Counted from the first letter of the stretch, positions 55,302-64,000 are shown. The stretch is DNA of 64,000 bases from Mesorhizobium sp. B2-3-4 (GCF_006442315.1 NZ_VFVY01000004.1:1-64000), one strand, 5' to 3'. Translations and numbers: made by a program. Notes: a model not told the origin generated them from the sequence alone.

Positions 55302-57374
55302 ATGTCGCAGCAGCCGGTGCAAACCGTTTCAGGCAAGCTCATACTGCTGATCAAGGCCGGCTACTGGCTGGCGCTGCTGATCATCGCCGCCATGGTGGCG
55401 GCTTCCTTCGTGCTGCTGCAGCAGACGATGGCGACGCAGCAAAACAATCACACCTTGCTCGACATCGTCAGCACGCAAAAGACGCTGTCGCAGCGCATCG
55501 TCTTCCTTGCCAGCGCGACGGGCGTGGCCGCGCGCGACAAGCAGCCGGCGCTGGTCAGCGCGCTGAAACAGGCGACGGCCGAATTCGAGACGAATTACGA
55601 TCTGCTGCTCAAGCAGACCAGAGCGGACCCGGAATCGACGGCCAAGCAGGATCCGAAGTCGATCGAGAGCGTGCTTTTCGCCAAGCCGTTCCATCTCGAC
55701 TATTTCTCGGTCGGGCTGATCGCCAATGGCGACCGCCTGATCTCGGCGCTCGAAACGCAACTCAACAGCGCCGACAATGACGGCTACAAGGGCGGCGCCG
55801 AACGCGTCAACCTCGATGCCTCTGTCGCCAATGCAACCTTGTCTGGCTACGCCGCGCTCGGTCAGCGCATCAACGCCGATGCCGATGAGCGCTCCGAAAA
55901 GCTGCTCTCCTTGCACCGCACGCTGTTCTACGCCACGCTGGGCGTGATCCTGCTGGTGGCCCTGTTCATCTTCCGGCCGATGTCCAACGCGATCCTGCGC
56001 AAGACGCGCGAGTTGGTCGACGCCCGCAATTCCATGGCCTTCATCGCTGTCCATGACGGCTTGACCGGCCTGCACAACCGCACTTTTCTGACCGATCATT
56101 TCGACACGCTGATCAAGGGCGCGCATCGCCGGCGCGAGCGACTGGCCGTAGTCCAGCTCGATCTCGACCGCTTCAAGCAGATCAACGATACGCTCGGTCA
56201 TGCCGCCGGCGACTATGTCCTGGTGGTGACGGCACAGCGCATGCGTGATTCCTGCCGGGCGTCGGATCTGTGCGCACGGCTTGGCGGCGACGAATTCGTG
56301 ATGATCCTCAACGGAGCCGGTAGCACCGAGGACATCAACATGCTCGCACGGCGCATCCTGGCGCACATCAACGAGCCTATCCTGTTCCAGGGCACTACCA
56401 TCCTTCCGGGCGCCAGCGGCGGCATCGCGGTCTACCCGATCGACGCCGACAACGCCCAGGACCTGCTCGTCCACGCCGATCTGGCGCTTTACTCCGCCAA
56501 GAAGATGGGCGGTGGTAATTTCTCGTTCTTCTCCGAGGAATTGCGCCGGGAACTCGATTATCGCAAACAGCTCGAACACGACATCAAGGTCGCCATTTCC
56601 GAAAGGGCCTTCCAGGTCTATTTCCAGCCGCAGGTTTCGCTGACCAACGGCACTATCAGCGGCGTCGAGGCGCTGGTGCGCTGGAACCATCCGGAACGCG
56701 GCATGATATCGCCGGGCGAATTCATCCCGGTCGCCGAGAAGTGCGGCTTCATGCCCGAAATCGGCCGCATCGTGATCAGCAAGGCGATCAACGAAGCCGC
56801 CGCGTGGAACCGTGCCGGGATTGCCTTCGGGCGGCTTGCCGTCAATGTCTCGGGCACCGAGCTGCGCGAGCACGATTTCGATGCGTTTCTGTTCGAAACG
56901 CTGGAAAAGGCTGGACTGCCGCCGCAGAAACTGTCCTTGGAGATCGTCGAATCCGTCATTCTCGACGACGAGAAGACAGGGATCGCGGCCAAGCTGCGCC
57001 ACATCAGGGCGGCCGGCGTTCATCTCGAACTCGACGATTTCGGCACCGGCTATGCGTCGCTGAGCCATGTCAATCCGAACGAGATCGACCGGCTCAAGAT
57101 CGACCGCCGCTTCGTCCAGAACATCCACGAGAACGGCGACAACTCCAAGATCGTGCGCGCCATCACCGAGCTGGCCCGGGGGCTGGGCATCTCCATCGTC
57201 GCCGAAGGCGCCGAGACGGAGGCGGAGCTCGATTCGCTGATGGCGATCGGCTGCGACCAGGTGCAGGGCTATTCGATCGCCTTCCCGATGCCGCAGGACA
57301 AGGCGCTCGAATGGCTGACGGCACGCATGCCGAAGAGGGCCAGGCTCACTGTGCTGCAAGGCAGCCTCGCCTAG
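55302..57374 (+). CDS. Membrane GGDEF-EAL protein with a PilJ-like sensor
   Basis: A 690-residue protein that could both make and degrade cyclic-di-GMP. The N-terminal half has two transmembrane helices flanking a periplasmic region with the PilJ-type motif TQKTLSQRIVFLA. The cytoplasmic GGDEF domain has an intact LGGDEF near residue 327 and an intact RxxD I-site (RASD) five residues before it. The EAL domain begins GVEALVRWNHPERG near residue 454 and keeps DDFGTGYASL. All key residues look functional in both domains. The ATG at 55302 follows GAGAGG; an ATG at 55257 or the longer open frame is possible. Followed by a polysaccharide deacetylase. Confidence 0.9.
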   Translation: MSQQPVQTVSGKLILLIKAGYWLALLIIAAMVAASFVLLQQTMATQQNNHTLLDIVSTQKTLSQRIVFLASATGVAARDKQPALVSALKQATAEFETNYDLLLKQTRADPESTAKQDPKSIESVLFAKPFHLDYFSVGLIANGDRLISALETQLNSADNDGYKGGAERVNLDASVANATLSGYAALGQRINADADERSEKLLSLHRTLFYATLGVILLVALFIFRPMSNAILRKTRELVDARNSMAFIAVHDGLTGLHNRTFLTDHFDTLIKGAHRRRERLAVVQLDLDRFKQINDTLGHAAGDYVLVVTAQRMRDSCRASDLCARLGGDEFVMILNGAGSTEDINMLARRILAHINEPILFQGTTILPGASGGIAVYPIDADNAQDLLVHADLALYSAKKMGGGNFSFFSEELRRELDYRKQLEHDIKVAISERAFQVYFQPQVSLTNGTISGVEALVRWNHPERGMISPGEFIPVAEKCGFMPEIGRIVISKAINEAAAWNRAGIAFGRLAVNVSGTELREHDFDAFLFETLEKAGLPPQKLSLEIVESVILDDEKTGIAAKLRHIRAAGVHLELDDFGTGYASLSHVNPNEIDRLKIDRRFVQNIHENGDNSKIVRAITELARGLGISIVAEGAETEAELDSLMAIGCDQVQGYSIAFPMPQDKALEWLTARMPKRARLTVLQGSLA

Positions 57375-57439
57375 CCGCAAGCTTGACAAGCAGACGCGGA
57401 AATGGCGGCCTATCCTGATCGCAATGGGATGGTGGCCCC

Positions 57440-58180
57440 ATGACATTTTTTCGGCTTGCCCTGGCAATCCTGTTGATGTCCGCGCTGCCGGCCCATGGGG
57501 CGGATCGCACCATCTACCTGACCTTCGACGACGGCCCGCTGAACGGCACCGGCAACATTCTCGATGTGCTGGAGGCAGAGCAGGTTCCGGCAACGCTGTT
57601 CATGGTCGGCTTGCATGCCGAGGCCAGCGCGTCCAACAAGGCGCTGGTGCGGCGCGCCAAGGCGATGCCGCTCGTCACGATCGGCAACCACAGCTACAGC
57701 CACGCCTATAATCACTACCGGCATTTCTACGACGACACGGAGGGCGTGGTTGCCGACATGCTCAGGGCCAATACCGTGCTGGGGTTGAAGCCCGAGGTGC
57801 ATGCCCGTCTGCCGGGGCGCGATGTCTTCCGCCTGCGTTCGATGTCAAAGAACGACAATTCGCTTGGGCAGGCGCAAGCCGGGCGTGAGGATCCCGACTA
57901 CGAATTCGTCGCGGCTTCCGGCTTCCATCTCTACGGCTGGGACCACGAATGGGTGCACAAGGACAGCGGCGAGCCGGTGCAGAGCGTCGACCATCTGGTC
58001 AGCGAGATCGATCACCTTTTCGGCTATGGCCGTTTCGCCAAACCCGGCAAGCTGATCCTCCTGATGCATGACGAGATGTTCCAGGACGGCTTCGACGGCA
58101 AAACGCAGCTCACCAATCTGATCGCCGCGTTGAAGCTGCGCCACTACGCCTTCGGGAAAATCCAGAGCTATGACGACTGA
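57440..58180 (+). CDS. Secreted polysaccharide deacetylase
   Basis: A 246-residue NodB-type deacetylase (CE4). A signal peptide covers residues 1 to about 20 (RLALAILLMSALPAHGA), followed directly by the metal motif TFDDGP (residues 28-33) and then NHSYSHAYNH with the paired His. The C-terminal region LILLMHDEMFQ corresponds to the last catalytic motif. Being secreted, it likely removes acetyl groups from a periplasmic or surface polysaccharide. It lies 65 bases after the cyclic-di-GMP gene on the same strand, so the pair could link signalling with biofilm or envelope polysaccharide. Confidence 0.88.
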   Translation: MTFFRLALAILLMSALPAHGADRTIYLTFDDGPLNGTGNILDVLEAEQVPATLFMVGLHAEASASNKALVRRAKAMPLVTIGNHSYSHAYNHYRHFYDDTEGVVADMLRANTVLGLKPEVHARLPGRDVFRLRSMSKNDNSLGQAQAGREDPDYEFVAASGFHLYGWDHEWVHKDSGEPVQSVDHLVSEIDHLFGYGRFAKPGKLILLMHDEMFQDGFDGKTQLTNLIAALKLRHYAFGKIQSYDD

Positions 58181-58198
58181 GCCGTCAAGGCGGCACTC

Positions 58199-58627
58199 CT
58201 AGCTCTCCACATTGTGCCGCAATACTGCCAGCACCTGCGTAAACTCCGCCAGACGCTCGTCGGGCAACCCGGTGCGCAGCCGCTTGTCGAACACAAGCGC
58301 GGCCTGGCGCAATCTCTCGAACATCGCCTCTCCCGCCTCCGTCAGCTCGACCAGGTGAACCCGGCGATTCCCGGGATCGCGGCGCCGCGTCAGCAGGCCT
58401 TGAGCCTCCATCGCATTGAGGTGATGGGTCAGCGTCGCTCCCTGGATGCCGATCATGCCGGCAAGTTCGCGCTGATTGGCAAGCCTGCTCGACTTGACCG
58501 ACAGCAGCGTCAGCCAGACGGGCAATGTGCCGCCTGCTTCAACCAGGGCGGCGTCGAAAGCTTGAGCGACAAGCTTGGCGGTGCGGCCGAGATTCATGCC
58601 GATCGGCGGGCTTTCAAAAGGCGTCAT
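58199..58627 (-). CDS. MarR-family regulator
   Basis: A 142-residue MarR protein with a standard winged helix-turn-helix (SRLANQRELAGMIGIQGATLTHHLNAME; RRDPGNRRVHLVELTEAG shows the wing). It is divergent from a small membrane protein; the gap has a TTAGAT-type palindrome. The likely target is that membrane protein and itself. The inducing ligand is unknown. Confidence 0.88.
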   Translation of the reverse strand: MTPFESPPIGMNLGRTAKLVAQAFDAALVEAGGTLPVWLTLLSVKSSRLANQRELAGMIGIQGATLTHHLNAMEAQGLLTRRRDPGNRRVHLVELTEAGEAMFERLRQAALVFDKRLRTGLPDERLAEFTQVLAVLRHNVES

Positions 58628-58686
58628 GGCGAGACACTAGACGGTGTTTTCGCCGGAGGGAACCAACTCTCGTTTCTGACATTGAC

Positions 58687-58701
58687 ATCTAATCGTTAGA
58701 T
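58687..58701. promoter_or_regulatory. Probable MarR operator
   Basis: ATCTAA-TCG-TTAGAT is a perfect interrupted palindrome between the divergent MarR gene and the membrane-protein gene. Similar ATCTAA/TTAGAT sites are known for MarR-family repressors. Confidence 0.6.
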
Positions 58702-58741
58702 ATCTATCTGTTTGCGACAACAAGCAGAGAGGAGAGCCGGC

Positions 58742-59149
58742 ATGCAATATGTCTACATCGTCGTTATCGGCCTTCACGTCATGGCTGGCGTGTTCTGGGC
58801 CGGCACCACCATCACGCTCGCCCGCGACCCCGAGATCAAGGCAGAACGTTTCATCCAGCCGCAGATGGGCTCGGCCGGCATGGTTTTCCTGACGGGGGCG
58901 TTGCTGTGGTATTTTTTCCACGGCGCCTATTTCGGCTCGATGGAAATGGTTCTGGCGCTGGGCATCCTGGCCGCTTTCGCCGCCGCCGGCGTGCTCGGCG
59001 CCATGGTCAGGGCGCCCAGCAGGCGGCTTGCCGGCGCCAGCCGCGAAATCGAAACGCAGCTGCGCGCCAGAATGGCCACGGGCGAACGCATTGCCGCGCG
59101 GCTGCTGGCGGTCACGGTGCTGTGCATGGCCATCGCCAGGATGGTCTGA
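58742..59149 (+). CDS. Small multi-pass membrane protein
   Basis: A 135-residue protein with about four hydrophobic segments, starting YIVVIGLHVMAGVFWAGTTITL and including MVFLTGALLWYFFHGAYFG, VLALGILAAFAAAGVLGAMV and a C-terminal ARLLAVTVLCMAIARM. I do not recognise a named family, though the spacing of His and Gly resembles small DUF-type heme-binding or CopD-like membrane proteins. A GAGAGGAGAG ribosome-binding stretch precedes the ATG. It is divergent from the MarR gene and probably under its control. Confidence 0.7.
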   Translation: MQYVYIVVIGLHVMAGVFWAGTTITLARDPEIKAERFIQPQMGSAGMVFLTGALLWYFFHGAYFGSMEMVLALGILAAFAAAGVLGAMVRAPSRRLAGASREIETQLRARMATGERIAARLLAVTVLCMAIARMV

Positions 59150-59278
59150 AGGATTGCGACAGCTCACAAAGATCGTGCGTTGCGGGCGATGAGCCAATAG
59201 CGCACGGGCGCGCGGATCGAACCGATGTACACGGGCTCTCGTACGAGGTTCGACCGCGCGCCGTTTCCGCGAAGCTTC

Positions 59279-61324
59279 TCAGATTCGCAGGCCGAACCGG
59301 ATGCCGTCATAAATCGCGGCGTGAATGTTGCGTGACGCGACCGCGTCGCCGATGCGCAAAAGCACGAAACCGCCTTCGGGGTTGCGCGCCGGGAAGATGT
59401 CGCCGCCGCCGACCAGACGTTCGTAGTCGACCGCGCCACCGTTCTTCGACAGGGGTTTCAGGCTGACATATAAATCGTCGAGCGGGACCGTGCCGTGCTC
59501 GACCACCACCTGGTCGACCCTGCGTTCGCCACGCCAGCCATCGGCGAAATCCGAAGCGAGTTCCGCGACCAGTTGATTGCCGTCGCGCCGCACCGAGCGC
59601 AGCCGCGTGTTGATGGTGACGGTGACACCCTTTTCGTGGAACGCCCTGACATAGGGCACGTGGTTCATGCCGCCCATTTCGGGGGCGAAGAACCGCTCCG
59701 GCGAAATCAATTCCAGCCTCGAACCGCTGTTGGCGATCAGTTCAGCCGCCCCCATGCCCTGATGGCCGCCATTGTCGTCATAAAGCAGCACGTTTTCGGC
59801 TGGCTTGACGCTGCCGGCCATGATGTCCCAGCTCGAGGTGACGAGATTGTCGCCCGTCGCCAGCGGCGGGTTCTGCGGCAGGCCGCCGGTGGCGACGACC
59901 ACCACGTCGGGCGCCAGCGCCAGGACCTCGCCCTGCTCCGCCCAGGTGTCGTAGCGGATCTCGACGCCGAGCCGGTCGAGTTCGGCCAGCCGCCAGTCGA
60001 TGATGCCGATCAGTTCCTTGCGGCGCGGGTTCTGGGTTGCCAGGCGCACCTGGCCGCCGGCCTGGCTCGATGCTTCGAGCACGGTCACCTGATGGCCGCG
60101 CTCGGCCGCGACACGTGCCGCCTCCAACCCGCCGGCGCCGGCGCCGACGACGACGACTTTCCGCTTCGGTCCGTCGGTCCTGGCGATGATGTGCGGGATT
60201 TCTGCCTCGCGACTGGTCGCCGCATTGTGGATGCAGAGCGCCTCGCCGCCTTCATAGATGCGGTCAAGACAATAGGTGGCGCCGACGCAAGGCCGGATCT
60301 CGTGTTCGCGCCCCTCCATCACCTTCTTGACTATGTGCGGGTCGGCGATGTGGGCACGGGTCATGCCGACCATGTCGAGCTTGCCGGTGGCGATGGCATG
60401 GCGCGCGGTGGCGACGTCGGAAATGCGCGCCGCGTGGAAGGTCGGGAATTTCGTTGCCGCCCTCACCTCGCCGGCGAAATCGAGATGCGGCGAAGAGCGC
60501 ATACCGGTCACCGGGATGACCTTGGTAAGCGCCGCGTCGCTCTCGATCGAGCCGCGGATGATGTTGAGAAAGTCGACCTTGCCGGATGAGGCGAGCCGCC
60601 TGGCGATCTCGACGCCCTCTTCCTTCGACAGGCCCTTCTCGAAGTCCTCGTCGGCGACCATGCGGATACCGACGACGAATTTCTCGCCGACCGCGGCCCG
60701 CACGGCATCCAGCACCATGTTGGTGAAGCGCAGCCGGTTGTCGAGCGAACCGCCATACTCGTCGTCGCGATGGTTGGTCGCCGGCGACCAGAAGCCGTCC
60801 ATCAGATGGCCGTAGGACTCGAACTCGATGCCGTCGAGCCCGGCCGCCTGGCAGCGCTGTGCAGCCGAAGCATAATCGGCGACGATGCGCTCTATGTCCC
60901 AGTCCTCGATGGTCTTGGGGAAAGCGCGATGCGCCGGCTCACGCACCGGCGAGGCCGAAAGCACCGGCAGCCAGTCGGCCTTGTTCCAGCCCGTGCGGCG
61001 ACCGAGATGGGTGATCTGGATCATCACCTTGCAGTCGTGCTCGTGGCAGGAATCCGCCAGTTCAGCCAGCCACGGCACGATGCGGTCGTCATAGACATGC
61101 AGATTGCCGAAGGCGGCAGGGCTGTCACGCGATACGATCGCTGAGCCGGCGGTCATGGTGAGCGCCATGCCACCCTTGGCCTTTTCGACATGGTAGAGCC
61201 GGTAGCGCTCCTTTGGCATGCCGTCCTGCGAATAGGCCGGCTCATGGCTGGTCGACATCACCCGGTTCTTCAGCGTCAGGTGCTTGAGCTGGTAGGGCTG
61301 GAGAAGCGGATCGTTGCTGGTCAT
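59279..61324 (-). CDS. N-methylproline demethylase-like flavoenzyme
   Basis: A 681-residue fusion of an Old Yellow Enzyme-type FMN barrel (residues 1 to about 350; [22 protein letters not shown]) with a 4Fe-4S site (Cys residues in [17 protein letters not shown] and LCIHNAA) and a C-terminal NAD(P)/FAD domain ([21 protein letters not shown]). From memory it is very close in sequence to rhizobial proteins annotated as N-methyl-L-proline demethylase, which acts in stachydrine (proline betaine) breakdown; other members of the fold are 2,4-dienoyl-CoA reductases or trimethylamine dehydrogenases. Substrate is therefore probable but unproven. It is divergent from queF by 57 bases. Confidence 0.82.
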   Translation of the reverse strand: MTSNDPLLQPYQLKHLTLKNRVMSTSHEPAYSQDGMPKERYRLYHVEKAKGGMALTMTAGSAIVSRDSPAAFGNLHVYDDRIVPWLAELADSCHEHDCKVMIQITHLGRRTGWNKADWLPVLSASPVREPAHRAFPKTIEDWDIERIVADYASAAQRCQAAGLDGIEFESYGHLMDGFWSPATNHRDDEYGGSLDNRLRFTNMVLDAVRAAVGEKFVVGIRMVADEDFEKGLSKEEGVEIARRLASSGKVDFLNIIRGSIESDAALTKVIPVTGMRSSPHLDFAGEVRAATKFPTFHAARISDVATARHAIATGKLDMVGMTRAHIADPHIVKKVMEGREHEIRPCVGATYCLDRIYEGGEALCIHNAATSREAEIPHIIARTDGPKRKVVVVGAGAGGLEAARVAAERGHQVTVLEASSQAGGQVRLATQNPRRKELIGIIDWRLAELDRLGVEIRYDTWAEQGEVLALAPDVVVVATGGLPQNPPLATGDNLVTSSWDIMAGSVKPAENVLLYDDNGGHQGMGAAELIANSGSRLELISPERFFAPEMGGMNHVPYVRAFHEKGVTVTINTRLRSVRRDGNQLVAELASDFADGWRGERRVDQVVVEHGTVPLDDLYVSLKPLSKNGGAVDYERLVGGGDIFPARNPEGGFVLLRIGDAVASRNIHAAIYDGIRFGLRI

Positions 61325-61381
61325 CGTCTTCCTGCTGTTTCAATTTGTGCTAATGAGCGGCAAAATCCAAGGAACCCGCTC

Positions 61382-61843
61382 ATGATCGACACCAAAACCC
61401 TCACCCAGCTCGGCGCGCACGTCGAGACGCCACAGAGCCCGGAAACTGCGGTCCTGGAGACCGTGCCGTTTACGCGCGGCGACGGGCCGCCCGCCATCGT
61501 GCGCTTCACCGTCCCGGAATTCACCTCGCTCTGCCCGGTCACCGGCCAGCCCGACTTCGCCCACATCGTCATCGACTACGCGCCCGACGCGGCCCTGGTA
61601 GAATCGAAATCGCTGAAGCTGTTCATGACCTCGTTCCGCAACCATGGCGCCTTCCATGAAGACTGCACTGTCATGATCGGCCGTCGTATCGTGGCCGCCA
61701 CCAAGCCGCTGTGGTTGCGTATAGGCGGCTATTGGTATCCGCGCGGCGGCATTCCGATCGATGTTTTCTGGCAGACCGGCGCGCCGCCGGAAGGCGCCTG
61801 GCTCCCGGATACCGGCGTTGCTCCCTATCGCGGCCGGGGCTAG
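61382..61843 (+). CDS. queF: NADPH-dependent 7-cyano-7-deazaguanine reductase
   Basis: Reduces preQ0 to preQ1 in queuosine synthesis. A 153-residue short-form (type I) QueF with the catalytic Cys in [14 protein letters not shown] and the NADPH-contact stretch [23 protein letters not shown] took the ATG at 61382 ([11 protein letters not shown]), with AAGGAA before it. The 57-base leader folds into GAGCGG/CCGCTC with the ribosome-binding site in its loop, but it does not look like a known preQ1 riboswitch. Confidence 0.96.
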   Translation: MIDTKTLTQLGAHVETPQSPETAVLETVPFTRGDGPPAIVRFTVPEFTSLCPVTGQPDFAHIVIDYAPDAALVESKSLKLFMTSFRNHGAFHEDCTVMIGRRIVAATKPLWLRIGGYWYPRGGIPIDVFWQTGAPPEGAWLPDTGVAPYRGRG

Positions 61844-61851
61844 TTCGGCCA

Positions 61852-62457
61852 TCATTCGCACTGGTACTGGCTGAGCGCCCATTCGCCGGTCACCGACAAA
61901 AGGTCCGATATCTTCCATTCGCCGCCGACCTTCTTGAACTTCCATTCGAGGCGGTGCGGGTTGCCGGCGATGACGAAAGCGACGATGACCTTGGCCTGGT
62001 CGCCATTGATCGCCTCCAGCGTCCTCAGGCTCTTGTCGATCTCGGCCTTGTCGTAATCCGCATTGTCGAGCGCCATGTTGGGGTCCAGGCACTCGCCCTG
62101 CCCGGATTTGCGCAAGGCATCGCTCTTGTCGAGCACGGTTTTCGCCGGATCGACGAAATGGCCGCGTTGCGACGGGTCGACCTCCAGGTTGACCTGATCG
62201 TAGAACGGCCGCACGACCGCCGTTGGCGATCCCGGCTGGATGGGGGCGGCAGGCGCGCTCGGCGGCCAGGCAACCGGTGGCGTTGCCGGTTCCGCGGCGA
62301 CACCGGGGGCTGCCGCAGGCGGCGTCCCGCTGTCGGCGGGTGCAGCCTCGGCCGGAGCATTCGCCGGCGGCGGACCCAAAAGCCCCTGGGCGGCCGCGCC
62401 GTTCAAGGCCGCCAGCAGGCAGACGGCCGAAAATAGCAGGAACGCCCTACCGGCCAT
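61852..62457 (-). CDS. Secreted DUF3828-like protein, proline-rich
   Basis: A 201-residue protein with a signal peptide (FLLFSAVCLLAALNGAAAQ) and a Pro/Ala-rich linker of about 60 residues before a folded domain. The domain ends EWKISDLLSVTGEWALSQYQC, and is homologous to the neighbouring gene's domain (WKVSDIASKTSDWTLSKLEC). The family looks like DUF3828, of unknown function, with conserved Cys and Trp residues. It follows its paralog on the same strand by four bases. Confidence 0.72.
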   Translation of the reverse strand: MAGRAFLLFSAVCLLAALNGAAAQGLLGPPPANAPAEAAPADSGTPPAAAPGVAAEPATPPVAWPPSAPAAPIQPGSPTAVVRPFYDQVNLEVDPSQRGHFVDPAKTVLDKSDALRKSGQGECLDPNMALDNADYDKAEIDKSLRTLEAINGDQAKVIVAFVIAGNPHRLEWKFKKVGGEWKISDLLSVTGEWALSQYQCE

Positions 62458-62461
62458 CGCC

Positions 62462-62938
62462 TCACTCCGGATCCTGGCCGGCCATGCATTCGAGCTTGCT
62501 CAGCGTCCAGTCGCTGGTCTTCGATGCGATGTCGGACACTTTCCACTTGCCGTCGACCTTCTTCAGCGACCAGTGCATCTCGCGCTGAGAATCGTCGCCT
62601 TCGGGAAAAAGACTGAAATTCGCCACCACCTGCGCCGTGTCGCCATCCACGGTCTCGGACAGTTTCAAGGTCTTGGAAAGGGTCTTCTGGTCGAAATCCT
62701 GTGCGTCGAGACCAGGATCGAAGTCGATGCACGCGACCTGGTCCGGGTTTTTCTTGGCAGCCTGGTCGTTGAGGTCGAACAGTTTCGTCACCGGCTCGGT
62801 GAAGCGATCGCGATATTGCGCATCGGCCTCGAACTTGACCTGCGGAACATAGAAGAACTTCACAGCGTCGGACGCCGGACCGGCCAAGGCGGTGGCGGGT
62901 GCGGCAATCGACAAGATAGCAGCGAGCAGCAGTTTCAT
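62462..62938 (-). CDS. Secreted DUF3828-like protein, paralog of the next gene
   Basis: A 158-residue protein with a signal peptide (KLLLAAILSIAAPATALAG), starting at the ATG at 62938. The mature domain shares the same layout as its neighbour: FFYVPQVKFEA versus PFYDQVNLEV, CIDFDPGLDAQDFD versus CLDPNMALDNADYD, and the closing KKVDGKWKVSDIASKTSDW versus KKVGGEWKISDLLSVTGEW. It lacks the proline-rich insert. Four bases separate it from the paralog, so they are an operon born of a tandem duplication. Function unknown. Confidence 0.72.
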   Translation of the reverse strand: MKLLLAAILSIAAPATALAGPASDAVKFFYVPQVKFEADAQYRDRFTEPVTKLFDLNDQAAKKNPDQVACIDFDPGLDAQDFDQKTLSKTLKLSETVDGDTAQVVANFSLFPEGDDSQREMHWSLKKVDGKWKVSDIASKTSDWTLSKLECMAGQDPE

Positions 62939-63062
62939 GGATTTCCCCGAATGTTTGGCTGCGGAAAGCAATCGATATCACGCATCGTGCATATCGGCTT
63001 TTTTGCGGCTCATGAAGCCTACGGGTGGCGCATCTGCTTGCATCGATCACATCCAACAATCC

Positions 63063-64000
63063 TTAGTTTCCGAACGTGGCGATCGGTGCGTTGAGTTGGG
63101 AACGGTCCGGCTTGACGCCGAGCCCTGGGACCCGTGGGACACGTATGTGCCCGTTCTCGATCACGATCGGGTTTGCGGGATCGATATGTCCTTCAATGTA
63201 TTCCTGCGCGATCCACGCTCCCTCGAAGCGTCTCGGCTCGACGGTGGCAGCGAGGTGCACGCAAGCCGCGGCGATAACGTCTCCGCCCCAGGCGTCGTCG
63301 CAACTGTGCGGAAGAGATCGTATCGCACACAGATCGCGGACCGTGGCCATCCTGGCGAGGCCGCCAAGGCGGGTGACCTTCAATCCGAATCCGTCCGCGA
63401 TACCTGATGAAACTGCCCGCAACACGGCATTCAGATCCTCGGTATTCTCATCGAGATAGATCGGATGCGTAACGCGTCCCTTGAGACCAGCGACTTCCTC
63501 CATGGTGTTGCAAGGCTGTTCGAACACGAATGGGATTGCCTGGCAAAGCCGATCGATGTGCAGCGCCGCGGCAGCGGTCAGGCCACGATTGGCGTCAACG
63601 GCTATCCGGGCCTTGAAGCCAACCGCCTCCCATACCTTGTGCACCGTGGCGACGTCCTGTTCGAGATCCCGCCCGCCGATCTTGATCTGAAGCCGCGGAT
63701 ATCCGGCCTTGACCTTGTCGGCGGCAATACGCGCGGTCTCGTCCGGAGCACCGACGATCGTCGAAAAGTAAGACGGCACGCGATCGGTGAGAGCACCACC
63801 GAGAAGGGTCGAGACCGGGACGCCCAGCCGCTGACCGGCGAGGTCGAAGAGAGCTATATCCAAGGCCGCCTTGGCATAGTTGTGCCCGTTCAGCCGTTCG
63901 TCCATTCTTTTGGCGAGGCGGCGCATGGATGCGGTGTCCTCGCCGACCAGTCCGGGCGCTATTTCGGCGATCGCCGCTCTCGCGCCCAGAGCATGCTGGG
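63063..64000 (-). CDS. Enolase-superfamily dehydratase, 5' end outside the window
   Basis: At least 312 residues of a mandelate-racemase/muconate-cycloisomerase-type enzyme; the frame continues in register to the window edge, so the start is missing. Catalytic residues can be read as Lys in RLQIKIGG, Asp in AVDANRG, Glu in FEQPCNTMEE, Glu/Asn in YLDENTED and the second Lys in GFGLKVTRLGG, followed by CDDAWGGD. The EQPC and CDD motifs resemble cis-3-hydroxy-L-proline dehydratases. Together with the demethylase-like gene at 59279 this would fit proline-derivative catabolism, but the two are not adjacent. Confidence 0.8.
   Translation of the reverse strand, partial: QHALGARAAIAEIAPGLVGEDTASMRRLAKRMDERLNGHNYAKAALDIALFDLAGQRLGVPVSTLLGGALTDRVPSYFSTIVGAPDETARIAADKVKAGYPRLQIKIGGRDLEQDVATVHKVWEAVGFKARIAVDANRGLTAAAALHIDRLCQAIPFVFEQPCNTMEEVAGLKGRVTHPIYLDENTEDLNAVLRAVSSGIADGFGLKVTRLGGLARMATVRDLCAIRSLPHSCDDAWGGDVIAAACVHLAATVEPRRFEGAWIAQEYIEGHIDPANPIVIENGHIRVPRVPGLGVKPDRSQLNAPIATFGN

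Noticed and set aside
55329..57593. A 754-codon minus-strand open frame opposite the GGDEF-EAL gene
   Set aside because: The plus strand shows clear GGDEF, EAL and sensor motifs; the antisense frame has no recognisable domain and arises from codon bias.
61325..61381. preQ1 riboswitch before queF
   Set aside because: The 57-base leader lacks the A-rich tail and loop signature of known preQ1 aptamers; only a simple hairpin is present.
1..64000. CRISPR arrays or phage defence clusters
   Set aside because: No regularly spaced repeats and no defence-type enzyme sets were seen beyond the single toxin-antitoxin pair.

Overview
The window is 64 kb of high-GC alphaproteobacterial chromosome, most likely from a Mesorhizobium-like member of the Hyphomicrobiales. 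The main reasons are an NdvA/NdvB cyclic beta-1,2-glucan system with a synthase of about 2,870 residues, a full hut regulon of the HutF/HutG type, and intergenic palindromic repeats of kinds I associate with rhizobial genomes. Gene density is about 90 percent. I see no transposase, integrase, CRISPR array or phage structural gene.

Layout. 0-9 kb: aspS, then a block of two sugar/amino-acid-type regulators (DeoR, LysR) and three transporters, then rnd. 9-16 kb: small membrane proteins, guaB, a DHA2-type efflux pump, and rlmE with a Ppx/GppA phosphatase. 16.5-21 kb: a tRNA-Gln gene, an orphan protein made of a tandemly duplicated domain, a TPR-like protein, a D-lyxose isomerase and a D-threonine aldolase-like enzyme. 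21-33 kb: a solitary ccmC, then ndvA and ndvB for periplasmic glucan export and synthesis. 33-42 kb: histidine utilisation, with hutI-hutH-hutG-(small secreted protein)-hutU-hutD on the minus strand and hutF-hutC divergent from a shared palindromic operator. 42-45.6 kb: RidA, then a zinc-type ABC importer with its own terminator and a small TIGR01244-like protein. 45.6-52.7 kb: tyrosine/homogentisate breakdown in two units, hppD with an Lrp-type regulator and hmgA/MBL hydrolase/fumarylacetoacetase with a MarR-type regulator, separated by a Phd/VapC-like toxin-antitoxin pair. 52.7-55 kb: threonine breakdown (kbl-tdh). 55-64 kb: a GGDEF-EAL protein, a secreted polysaccharide deacetylase, a MarR/membrane-protein pair, an N-methylproline demethylase-like flavoenzyme, queF, two tandem secreted paralogs, and an enolase-superfamily enzyme cut by the window edge.

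As a whole the region reads as core rhizobial chromosome rich in amino-acid catabolism (His, Tyr, Thr, probably proline betaine) with local regulators beside each pathway. The observations most worth following up are: a 16-bp perfect palindrome that contains the antitoxin Shine-Dalgarno; the orphan tandem-domain protein beside tRNA-Gln; a modular palindromic repeat that forms the end of the rlmE coding sequence and recurs between hutU and hutD; and a small secreted protein translationally coupled inside the hut operon. I did not find a clearly new multi-gene system.

Coordinates were read by eye, and sites located by base counting may be off by a base. Functional names rest on recognised motifs and family memory, not on searches.
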